From an uncultured Candidatus Nitrosopelagicus sp. (GTDB taxonomy: Archaea > Thermoproteota > Nitrososphaeria > Nitrososphaerales > Nitrosopumilaceae), in the NCBI GenBank assembly GCA_937896695.1, contig CALBOT010000007.1, positions 1-8,762 on the forward strand: DNA of 8,762 nucleotides, read 5' to 3'. A model generated the notes under the pieces. It did not search any database. It worked only from the letters and a program-made list of their open reading frames with translations, and was not told where the DNA came from. The first letter of the stretch is position 1. Each line of letters begins with the position of its first letter. The translations under genes were made by a program, and so were the position numbers. This document shows positions 1-4,802 of the stretch, piece after piece.

Positions 1-204
1 GTACCACCTCACGTAAACCCTGACACCATGGACAAGAAGTGCTCGCTCGAAATCCGTTGTTTTCTGAGAGCAATAGTCACAAACGCAAACTGGTTGGTCA
101 TCAGGTGGAGCTGCGAGGTAAAGCGCCTTCTTCATGTCGGGCTGACTGCGGCGTGCTGCAAGGATAGGGTTGAAGAGGCTGGAGAGGACGAGCACTCGAC
201 CCAT
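1..204 (-). CDS. Unrecognised protein N-terminal fragment in a foreign-looking segment
   Basis: The minus strand is open for 68 codons from an ATG at 204 to the window edge. The peptide begins MGRVLVLSSLFNPILAARRS and contains a CxxxxC-like stretch (C40, C42, C45) before ending in a VRVYVRWY strand. I do not recognise the family. This stretch is about half G+C, clearly richer than the rest of the window, and uses GC-ending codons unlike the archaeal genes to the right. The frame is closed upstream by a TAG at 232-234. A plus-strand frame also spans 28-225, so the coding strand is uncertain. The minus frame is preferred because it is open to the edge and has a more protein-like composition. 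The segment probably belongs to another organism joined by assembly or cloning. Confidence 0.3.
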   Translation of the reverse strand, partial: MGRVLVLSSLFNPILAARRSQPDMKKALYLAAPPDDQPVCVCDYCSQKTTDFERALLVHGVRVYVRWY

Positions 205-228
205 AATCAAACAAAAGCACACTAAATT

Positions 229-459
229 TCGCTAAAACAATGGGAAGATAATAAAGTACAATTTGTAAAGACATATCAAGAACATTTACCCATTAGTTTG
301 ACACCTGAGATTATATATGATGAGAAGAATATTAGAGTAAAGAAACAACCGAAGTTGGCAATTATAATACCAACTAAGGACAACTTAGATTTATTATTTG
401 GATGTTTAGATTCCATATATGATAAAACACAATATGAAAATTTTAAGATATTTCTAGTC
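229..459 (+). pseudogene. Glycosyltransferase family 2 fragment, cut at both ends
   Basis: Read in the frame of base 229, the translation contains QPKLAIIIPTKDNLDLLFGC followed by LDSIYDKTQYENFKIFLV. This is the classic start of a GT-A (family 2) glycosyltransferase domain: a first beta strand IIIPTKD binding the nucleotide sugar, then the helix and second strand that normally continue into VDNxS. About 35 residues before it (LKQWEDNKVQFVKTYQEHLP) fit the linker often seen ahead of such domains. The frame is closed on the left by a TAA at 223-225. It loses family resemblance at about 457-460, just where cbtA's 3' end begins on the other strand. The catalytic DxD region and the rest of the domain are absent, so this is only a fragment. 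It probably comes from a different genome. Confidence 0.7.
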
Positions 460-1159
460 GTTCCTTTAATTTTTCTACAAATCCACCTAATATTAGACCC
501 AATGCCAACCAATAAACTGACACAGCTACAAATGCCATACCTCTAAATCCATTTACTAATTCCATTGGAGCAGATATTTCGTCAGGATTTTCAGGCATTA
601 CAACAAAAACTACACTAATGAATATGGCATATCCTACAAATGCCAAAATTTTCTTATTTTGTAACCTCTTGTATACTTGATAAAATCCAACTGCCGCAAA
701 TCCAGAAATTGCAATGAATGATAGGAATAGTATTGATCTTAACACTACTGTTTCAGTATCTCCTACGGTTGGAGGGTTAGCAGGATATTTTAAAAATGGA
801 ATTACAAATACTGTAAACCACATTAATCCAGTAAGAAATAGTGTTCCTTTCACATTGTTTTGAGGTAATGCTTTTCTTGATAGCATGTATACGATTCCAA
901 CTAGTGCTGCAATAGATGTTCCAAGAATTGCTCCTGCCAACACCTGTCCTCCTTTTTGCCATGTTCTATACGAATTGTATTCTACCCAAAATTCAGGAGT
1001 ATCTTCTTCTTCACCTGTTGCAAACAGATTTTGATTTTCTATTCCTATAGCTTGATCCAAGTATGGTTCAACAATTGCTAGATTAATTCCTCCGTGAATC
1101 AAACCTGCAAAACATCCAGAGACTAATACAATTGCAATAAAAAGTCCAGTTCTCATCAT
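443..1159 (-). CDS. cbtA: CbtA family cobalt transporter subunit
   Basis: This is a membrane protein of the CbtA family, associated with cobalt uptake for cobalamin synthesis. Counting from the ATG at 1159 it has 238 residues and about five to six hydrophobic segments: near 5-25, 72-92, 107-123, 140-160, 170-187 and 207-227. Family hallmarks are visible: EPYLDQAI at 31-38, PFLKYPANPPTVGD at 121-134 and MPENPDEISAP at 188-198. A GTG at 1165 directly follows the cbtB stop, but the ribosome-binding sequence AGGTGG (1167-1162) overlaps that codon. The real start is therefore the ATG at 1159 or, with better spacing, the one at 1156. The gene is translationally coupled to cbtB. Its last codons lie in the zone (443-459) where the glycosyltransferase fragment ends, so the native C-terminus may differ slightly. 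Confidence 0.9.
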   Translation of the reverse strand: MMRTGLFIAIVLVSGCFAGLIHGGINLAIVEPYLDQAIGIENQNLFATGEEEDTPEFWVEYNSYRTWQKGGQVLAGAILGTSIAALVGIVYMLSRKALPQNNVKGTLFLTGLMWFTVFVIPFLKYPANPPTVGDTETVVLRSILFLSFIAISGFAAVGFYQVYKRLQNKKILAFVGYAIFISVVFVVMPENPDEISAPMELVNGFRGMAFVAVSVYWLALGLILGGFVEKLKERLEIS

Positions 1160-1165
1160 AACCAC

Positions 1166-1378
1166 CTAATGGCATGGAAATCCTGCTGCATGTCGCATAT
1201 CATGAGTTAATTCATGTATGAATAGTTCTTCAAATGCAGTTTCACCAGTTACAATACTGAAAATATGCCCTTGATCAAATCCTACAACAAACAAACCTAC
1301 AACAAAGATCAATACAAGACCAATAATTGCTGCAATTGGAAATTTCTTTTCTGTTGTCGTTCGTTGTAACTGCGACAT
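1166..1378 (-). CDS. cbtB: CbtB family cobalt transporter small subunit
   Basis: This 70-residue protein has one membrane helix (about 14-34) and a C-terminal metal-ligand cluster: H38, H55, H59, H63, C69 and H70, in HELTHDMRHAAGFPCH. A single helix followed by a His-rich tail ending in GFPCH is the signature of CbtB, the small partner of CbtA in putative cobalt uptake. The tail could bind Co2+ before transfer through CbtA; that step is inference. It is the first gene of a leftward two-gene operon: its TAG stop (1168-1166) is fused to the cbtA ribosome-binding site. The ATG at 1378 lies about 25 bases from an AT-rich TATA-like element (about 1397-1406), consistent with a leaderless or very short-leader transcript. 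Confidence 0.92.
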   Translation of the reverse strand: MSQLQRTTTEKKFPIAAIIGLVLIFVVGLFVVGFDQGHIFSIVTGETAFEELFIHELTHDMRHAAGFPCH

Positions 1379-1456
1379 AAAATTTCAATTATTGAATAAT
1401 ATTAATACTGTTGGATAATTTATCCAATTTATATATCAATTATTTGTTGTAAAAAC
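1379..1456. promoter_or_regulatory. Divergent promoter region of cbtBA and the wHTH regulator
   Basis: This is a 78-base AT-rich spacer between two divergent start codons. Rightward, a TATA box TTTATATAT at 1428-1436 centres about 25 bases before the ATG at 1457, so transcription should begin at or next to the start codon. Leftward, an AATATTATT-like element (about 1397-1406) sits about 25 bases from the cbtB ATG. No Shine-Dalgarno sequence precedes either start, as expected for leaderless archaeal mRNAs. TATA positions are read by eye. Confidence 0.6.
1411..1427. promoter_or_regulatory. Perfect 17-bp palindrome, candidate operator
   Basis: TTGGATAA-T-TTATCCAA is a perfect inverted repeat with 8-base arms and a single central base. 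It lies between divergent cbtB and the winged-helix regulator and directly abuts the rightward TATA box (1428-1436). The rightward BRE, where TFB binds, would therefore fall inside it. Its left edge is close to the expected leftward BRE. A dimer bound here could block both promoters. The natural candidate ligand is the adjacent regulator (1457-2095). That pairing is inference from position; the palindrome itself is seen directly. Confidence 0.65.
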
Positions 1457-2095
1457 ATGCATAGTCACATCAAAATTCTTCAAAGAGTTGTTTCAAAGAA
1501 AAGAACTGGAAAGGAGTTATCATTTAGTATGCCGCATGTTTTCAAAGCAATTAACATCTTGTATAATGAAAAATATGTTAGTCGTGCAACATTATGTAGA
1601 GAACTTCATTTAGGAGAGGGTTCAATCAAGACATTAATCAAACATCTAAAAGAATTAGAAATTATTTCAATAATCAAATCAGGAACATTTCTTACCACAA
1701 AAGGAAGAAACATTGCAGAAAAGTTTCAGGAATCAATTCCATCATGTCACTTGTTAAAAGATTGTAAACTGACTGGATTCAGATATACTAATGCAGTGCT
1801 GTTGCGTGATTTTTCAAATCATCTGGGAAACGGATTAGAGCAAAGAGATTTTGCCATACTTTATGGGGCAAAAGAAGTCTTTACTTTTGTATTTAAGAAA
1901 GAGAATTTTGTATTTCCTAAAGAGAACATAGATGGTTTTTCAAATGACAGAAAGACAAAAGATATTATGATTGAAAAATTAAATCCTCAAAAAAATGATG
2001 TAGTAATAATTACTTCTTCTAATGATAAATTTGAAGCTGAACTTTCAGGAATAAACTCTGCACTGTGTACAATCGCATCTCATGACAAACATTAA
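1457..2095 (+). CDS. Winged-helix regulator with DUF4443-like domain
   Basis: This is a 212-residue probable transcription regulator. Residues about 26-92 form a winged helix: a helix FKAINILY, then VSRATLCRELHLGEGSIKTL as the helix-turn-helix, then a wing ending at FLTTKGRNIAEKF. Residues about 108-209 resemble the archaeal DUF4443 domain (GLEQRDFAILYGAKEVFTFV, then a strand ending VFP). Possible metal ligands are C97, H98 and C103 in the linker and C204, H209 and H212 at the C-terminus. It is divergent from cbtBA and shares a palindrome-bearing promoter. Its likely job is metal- or cobalamin-responsive control of cobalt uptake and of its own gene, an inference from context. The ATG at 1457 fits a leaderless transcript. 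The DNA-binding fold is more certain than the ligand. Confidence 0.8.
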   Translation: MHSHIKILQRVVSKKRTGKELSFSMPHVFKAINILYNEKYVSRATLCRELHLGEGSIKTLIKHLKELEIISIIKSGTFLTTKGRNIAEKFQESIPSCHLLKDCKLTGFRYTNAVLLRDFSNHLGNGLEQRDFAILYGAKEVFTFVFKKENFVFPKENIDGFSNDRKTKDIMIEKLNPQKNDVVIITSSNDKFEAELSGINSALCTIASHDKH

Positions 2096-2110
2096 TTTCC
2101 ATAATAACAT

Positions 2111-2126
2111 CTTTTTATCTTTTTAA
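2111..2126 (+). terminator. T-rich terminator after the wHTH regulator
   Basis: CTTTTTATCTTTTTAA starts 16 bases past the regulator's stop codon. It contains two runs of five T, the form of an archaeal intrinsic terminator; no stem-loop is needed. It also overlaps the end of the decayed CAP gene on the other strand. Confidence 0.5.
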
Positions 2127-2858
2127 TAAAATTATATGGTGTTCACAGAAATTTTGTATTACATACACTGCATCATTGTCAGTAATTGAAATTACTATTC
2201 CTAAACGATCATATTTTGAATCCATATGTTCTCTCATGATCTGGACCGTTCATCCATCCACAATTTCTTTAGATAATGATTCATCTGTGTGCCATGTGTA
2301 TGATGATTTTATTTTATTGTCATGTATGATGTGTATACCCGATGCTGTGCAATATTTTCAGCAATGCCTTCTGTATATATGAGCCAAAATTTTTTCTGCA
2401 AGTGTATCTGAATTGTTTCCTCTATCTGTAGGATCTATTCTTCAGGTGTTTCATGATCAAAGAAGTTCCTTTTTCCCATATCATAACTATGATCTCTTGC
2501 AAAACTTGCTAACCTAGAATCATTTACTAGTGACGATTTTCCATGTTTGTTTCTTTCTTCATTAGTAAATTGAAATACTAACATTCCATTTTTGTAATAT
2601 TAAATTCAGGGATGAATGTATTTGAAATATTATCAAAAGTGTTTTCAGAGAGTATTTCATTGAAGAATTCATCATTAGGAATTTCTTCTTCAATAGTTTG
2701 TTGTACTGTAGTTAATGATTCACGAATTTGTTTATCTAAAAAATAATTTCCTAATTGCAATGGATTCATAATATTCCTAGCATCAAAATTGAAAAGATGA
2801 TTCCGATTATTCTTTTCTTTCCACTTCTAGAATGTCTAGAATTTTTTACATGATTACT
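2115..2858 (-). pseudogene. Decayed CAP/SCP-domain secreted protein
   Basis: Reading leftward across several frames gives a nearly complete secreted CAP (SCP/PR1) protein of about 245 residues. In order: a basic head and hydrophobic anchor, GKKRIIGIIFSILMLGIL (about 2775-2830); a linker from MNPLQLGNYFLDK to IPEFNITKME (2769-2590); then CAP motifs LVFQFTNEERNKHGKSSL, LASFARDHSYDMGKRNFF and DHETPEE* (2584-2435). These are followed by EGIAENIAQHRVYTSY (from 2371), KIKSSYTWHTDESLSKEIVDG, and DRLGIVISITDNDAVYV with QNFC near 2150. The joins need frameshifts near 2770, 2585, 2435, 2375, about 2310 and about 2255, and stops such as the TAG at 2435-2437 interrupt the frames. Intact neighbours argue against general sequencing error, so this is a pseudogene. 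Intact relatives are cell-surface proteins of unclear function. Confidence 0.8.
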
Positions 2859-2941
2859 TCATTTGTAAGAATCACATATGGACATCTATTTTTATCCCAT
2901 TTTTCAAATCTATATCCATAATTTTTACAATATTTGGTCAT
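2846..2941 (-). CDS. 31-residue zinc-ribbon-like micro ORF, possibly a remnant
   Basis: An ATG at 2941 opens a 31-residue frame: MTKYCKNYGYRFEKWDKNRC then PYVILTNEVIM. It resembles the small archaeal zinc ribbons with CxxCG ... CPxC, but the second cysteine of each pair is replaced (YCKNYG, CPYV), so it could not bind zinc in the usual way. It sits just upstream of the decayed CAP gene, overlapping its first codons, and in a tract with no intact gene. It is most likely a degenerate gene; a functional micro-protein is possible but unsupported. Confidence 0.3.
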   Translation of the reverse strand: MTKYCKNYGYRFEKWDKNRCPYVILTNEVIM

Positions 2942-2976
2942 ATTTTCCGCTAACTTGATAATTTCTCAAGATGTTC

Positions 2977-3153
2977 TTATGTGGATTGATTCAATTCTTT
3001 ATTAGATTCTAAACTTCTCACAATTTTCTTATAATCTTCAGGAAACATTATTTTAATTTCTTCTAACATGTGTAGTATTGTTTTATAGTTCATCTTATCT
3101 CCAAAATTGTGTCTTTTACACTTGGCATGTTTATCATAACGGATTTTACACGT
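2977..3153 (-). pseudogene. Short ORF of unknown family, probable remnant
   Basis: This stop-to-stop minus-strand frame encodes TCKIRYDKHAKCKRHNFGDK, then MNYKTILHMLEEIKIMFPED and YKKIVRSLESNKELNQST. The only ATG is at 3093 and would give 38 residues. The upstream part has C, C and H residues that could once have formed a metal site. The downstream part is helix-rich and charged. Codon use is AT-rich like the rest of the contig. I do not recognise the family. Its position next to two other decayed frames suggests loss of function. Confidence 0.25.
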
Positions 3154-3190
3154 TCATTTTGATTAAACTGTGCCTAAAATTGGTATACAG
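3154..3190. other. Rest of the gene-free tract 2096-3271
   Basis: Apart from the decayed CAP gene, the two small frames and the promoter elements annotated here, I see no gene, repeat array or RNA in the tract between the wHTH regulator and the PII-like fusion. The DNA is AT-rich. Confidence 0.4.
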
Positions 3191-3250
3191 TGATTATCAT
3201 TTGATATACAATCAATGTATGAGTTTGGAATTACTAGAATAGTATAATAA
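3191..3250 (+). promoter_or_regulatory. Promoter of the PII-like fusion with TTGAT/ATCAA half-sites
   Basis: TGATTATCA (3191-3199) is followed by TTGAT-ATACA-ATCAA (3201-3215), an inverted repeat with a 5-base spacer, and then by a TATA-like TATAATAA (about 3243-3250) about 26 bases before the GTG start at 3272. The 9-mer TGATTATCA and the 8-mer ATCAATGT (3211-3218) both recur in the glnK/amt spacer. An operator role is inferred. Confidence 0.45.
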
Positions 3251-3271
3251 TAGATGTTTTAGCTGTAGGTT

Positions 3272-3844
3272 GTGAAGAAAATAGAGGCTATTATCAACAG
3301 AAAAAATTATCCTTTGATTCGTGGTGAATTGGATGGCCTGGGAATAGAAATTATTGATAAACGAAATTTGGAAGATAGTAAATTTATTACTAAATCTACT
3401 GGTTCCCGCGCAGGCGGAACTGGTGTACGTTCTACAATGCTTGCAAAGATCGAGCTTGCTATGCAAGATAAAGATGCACGCGCTGTACTTGAGATGATAT
3501 CAAAACTTTCTGGGTTGCCTCCAAACATGCCTCAAAAAATCTTTGTTTTTGACATGAATGAGATGGTAGATGGTAGCACTCTTGAAGGTCAAGCAGATGT
3601 AGAAACTGAACATGCATCTAGAACTCCAAGACGATTTGTCACAAAACGAAATAGACTTGTTCCTCTCCAAAAACGTACTCTCTACAAATTAGAAGAGATG
3701 TATGATGAAAATACAGAACTTTTAGAAACTGACTATAGAATTAAGTCCTTTGCAGATTTTGTTAACTATTGTATTATGAAACAACTTCCAACCTTGGATA
3801 AACAACTAAAGAATCCTACAATTCTCTACGAAGATAATTTTTAG
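3272..3844 (+). CDS. PII-like signalling protein with C-terminal extension, possibly RHH
   Basis: This 190-residue protein starts with a PII-type fold: strand KKIEAIINR (2-10), helix NYPLIRGELDGLG, strand IEIIDKRN, then a glycine-rich loop (KSTGSRAGGTGVRS, 41-54) where PII has its T-loop, strand MLAKIELAM, helix DARAVLEMISKLSG, and QKIFVFDMNEMVDGSTLEG (88-106), matching PII's GKIFV...RTGE end. PII proteins usually stop near 110 residues; here 85 more follow. Residues 128-173 read as strand RLVPLQ, helix KRTLYKLEEMYDE and helix SFADFVNYCIMKQL, a strand-helix-helix order like ribbon-helix-helix DNA-binding domains. If so, this couples effector sensing to transcription; that is inference. The start is GTG with only a weak AGGT upstream. 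Its stop overlaps the convergent 34-aa gene by four bases. Confidence 0.7.
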   Translation: MKKIEAIINRKNYPLIRGELDGLGIEIIDKRNLEDSKFITKSTGSRAGGTGVRSTMLAKIELAMQDKDARAVLEMISKLSGLPPNMPQKIFVFDMNEMVDGSTLEGQADVETEHASRTPRRFVTKRNRLVPLQKRTLYKLEEMYDENTELLETDYRIKSFADFVNYCIMKQLPTLDKQLKNPTILYEDNF

Positions 3845-3945
3845 ATATAATCTGCAACCAAATACAAACTAAGAAACAAAATTCCTACTACAGCCATGCC
3901 TATTTTTGCTAGACGAATCTGTGATTTATTTAAGGTGAATGGCAT
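3841..3945 (-). CDS. 34-residue single-helix membrane protein
   Basis: From the ATG at 3945 this encodes MPFTLNKSQIRLAKIGMAVV followed by GILFLSLYLVADYI. It has a short basic head and one membrane helix (about 15-31), with the N-terminus probably inside by the positive-inside rule. It is the last member of a leftward run: glnK, a 43-residue membrane protein, an 87-residue basic protein, then this gene 14 bases further on. Its stop codon overlaps the end of the convergent PII-like gene by four bases. No family is recognised. Position suggests a role near the membrane with GlnK or Amt, which is inference only. Confidence 0.6.
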   Translation of the reverse strand: MPFTLNKSQIRLAKIGMAVVGILFLSLYLVADYI

Positions 3946-3959
3946 TTTTTAGACTTTCA

Positions 3960-4223
3960 CTATAACTTCAAAAGTCTACGTTTTGTGCCTCTATTTACGG
4001 TAATGTATACCTCGGTAATTTTAGCCTCAGAAACGTTTGGTGATTCTAGAACTGTTTGTGATGTTCCTCTGTTTGATGATAAGGTAGTTGGTCGACTTTT
4101 TTGTGAGATAATTTTGATTGTTCTGTTAGACTGAAATTCTTTGTATTTTGTGCCTGCCCAATTTGCGCCTTCATGAGTAATTATTTGTCTTGATGTTCCA
4201 CGTCTTCTAGAAACTGCTGCCAT
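3960..4223 (-). CDS. 87-residue basic protein of unknown family
   Basis: From the ATG at 4223 the protein begins MAAVSRRRGTSRQIITHEGA, is rich in Arg, Lys, Ser and Thr, has no membrane segment, and ends with a beta-prone ITEVYITVNRGTKRRLLKL. Codon use (AGA, ACA, GGA, ATT) matches neighbouring genes, which supports real coding. A strong ribosome-binding sequence GGAGGA (4239-4234) lies 10 bases before the ATG; a TTG at 4226 is an alternative start. It follows the 43-residue membrane gene by four bases, so it is in the glnK operon. I do not recognise it. The basic N-terminus might contact nucleic acid or an acidic partner, which is speculative. Confidence 0.6.
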   Translation of the reverse strand: MAAVSRRRGTSRQIITHEGANWAGTKYKEFQSNRTIKIISQKSRPTTLSSNRGTSQTVLESPNVSEAKITEVYITVNRGTKRRLLKL

Positions 4224-4227
4224 CAAT

Positions 4228-4359
4228 TTAGATTCCTCCTATCATTGCTAGTGTAACTGGTGGCAAGACAACTATTGCACCAATAACTGCCAGTTTCATG
4301 TAGTCAGTTTGGGTCAAGTTGGAAATTTTGATGTTATTTTTTGGAAGAGAGACTTTCAT
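4228..4359 (-). CDS. 43-residue single-helix membrane protein
   Basis: This reads MKVSLPKNNIKISNLTQTDY then MKLAVIGAIVVLPPVTLAMI and GGI. About 20 polar residues precede one hydrophobic helix (22-42) that reaches the C-terminus and is kinked by a PP pair. Its ATG directly follows the TAA of glnK (TAAATG), and its own end carries the GGAGGA ribosome-binding site of the next gene, so it is tightly embedded in the operon. No family is recognised. Being encoded directly after a PII protein, it could be a membrane partner of GlnK or Amt, but only the gene order supports that. Confidence 0.65.
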   Translation of the reverse strand: MKVSLPKNNIKISNLTQTDYMKLAVIGAIVVLPPVTLAMIGGI

Positions 4360-4689
4360 TTAGATGATCTCTTCCCCTTCGTTTCCAGTTTCAATGTCGA
4401 TTGCACGTAGCAATTGTGAAATGAAGATTTTGCCGCCTCGTGAGTTATTTTTTATGATATTGACTGCTTTTTCTTCTTTAGATTCTGGAATAACTACCAT
4501 TATTCTATATTTGTCAGCAAAATGTGGTACAAATACTTCTGAACCCTTATGTACGAGAATTTCTGGTGCTGTTTTTTCACCTCTTCCTCTAACCTTGGTG
4601 ATTGTCAAACCGCCAATGTTTATTTCTTTAAAACTTTCACTTATTGACATTACGTCGTTTTCCGAAAGGATTATTTCTAATTTTAGCAT
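4360..4689 (-). CDS. glnK: PII nitrogen regulatory protein (GlnK type)
   Basis: This is a 109-residue PII protein, normally a trimer that senses ATP/ADP and 2-oxoglutarate and plugs the ammonium channel when nitrogen is plentiful. Visible features are strand MLKLEIILSE, helix, strand GGLTITKVRGRGEKT (27-40), T-loop 41-56, strand KYRIMVVIP (60-68), GGKIFIS (85-91) and the terminal TGNEGEEII. It departs from the bacterial type. The uridylylation Tyr51 position is valine (GSEVFVP). The B-loop TGxxGDGK is shortened to SRGGK. The RxR before TGE is replaced by D98 and E100. Covalent regulation by uridylylation is therefore unlikely and nucleotide binding may differ. It is divergent from amt, the usual partner, and heads a four-gene operon. 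Annotation as GlnK rests on this linkage. Confidence 0.9.
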   Translation of the reverse strand: MLKLEIILSENDVMSISESFKEINIGGLTITKVRGRGEKTAPEILVHKGSEVFVPHFADKYRIMVVIPESKEEKAVNIIKNNSRGGKIFISQLLRAIDIETGNEGEEII

Positions 4690-4802
4690 GATTAAGTTAT
4701 TGCATTCAAAGTAATTAATATTTTAAAAAATGGAAATCAATTGATTATCAATGTTAATCAACTTTGATAAACGTTAAATGAAAAAAGAAATTAAAACATT
4801 GT
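4690..4802. promoter_or_regulatory. Divergent glnK/amt promoter region
   Basis: This 113-base spacer separates two divergent ATGs. Leftward, a TTTAAAATATT-like TATA element (about 4715-4726) lies some 26-36 bases before the glnK ATG. Rightward, no strong TATA is seen; GTTAAATG at 4773-4780 is at the right distance from the amt ATG. Neither start has a convincing Shine-Dalgarno sequence. A half-site cluster lies between the two. Confidence 0.55.
4735..4768. promoter_or_regulatory. Cluster of five ATCAA/TTGAT half-sites, candidate nitrogen operator
   Basis: Within 34 bases there are ATCAA (4736-4740), TTGAT (4741-4745), ATCAA (4747-4751), ATCAA (4757-4761) and TTGAT (4764-4768). They form a 12-bp perfect palindrome, AATCAATTGATT (4735-4746), overlapping an 11-bp one, TTGATTATCAA (4741-4751). 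The cluster lies between the glnK TATA region and the amt start, where a repressor or activator could affect both. TGATTATCA (4742-4750) is repeated exactly upstream of the PII-like fusion. The sequence is AT-rich, so some chance matches are expected. Confidence 0.5.

Noticed and set aside
28..225. Plus-strand 65-codon frame in the GC-richer left segment
   Set aside because: The opposite strand is open to the window edge with a better amino-acid make-up; neither is certain, but only the minus frame was listed.
1160..1165. GTG at 1165 as the cbtA start
   Set aside because: This codon is part of the AGGTGG ribosome-binding sequence that serves the ATGs at 1159 or 1156.
2176..2382. Plus-strand 68-codon frame in the gap
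   Set aside because: It lies antisense to clear CAP-domain motifs (EGIAENIAQ, KEIVDG), so it is a shadow of the decayed gene.
3212..3528. Two minus-strand frames across the PII-like fusion
   Set aside because: Both are antisense to a well-supported coding frame and resemble no family.
4364..4714. Plus-strand 116-codon frame
   Set aside because: It is the antisense of the PII gene, whose protein motifs are unmistakable.
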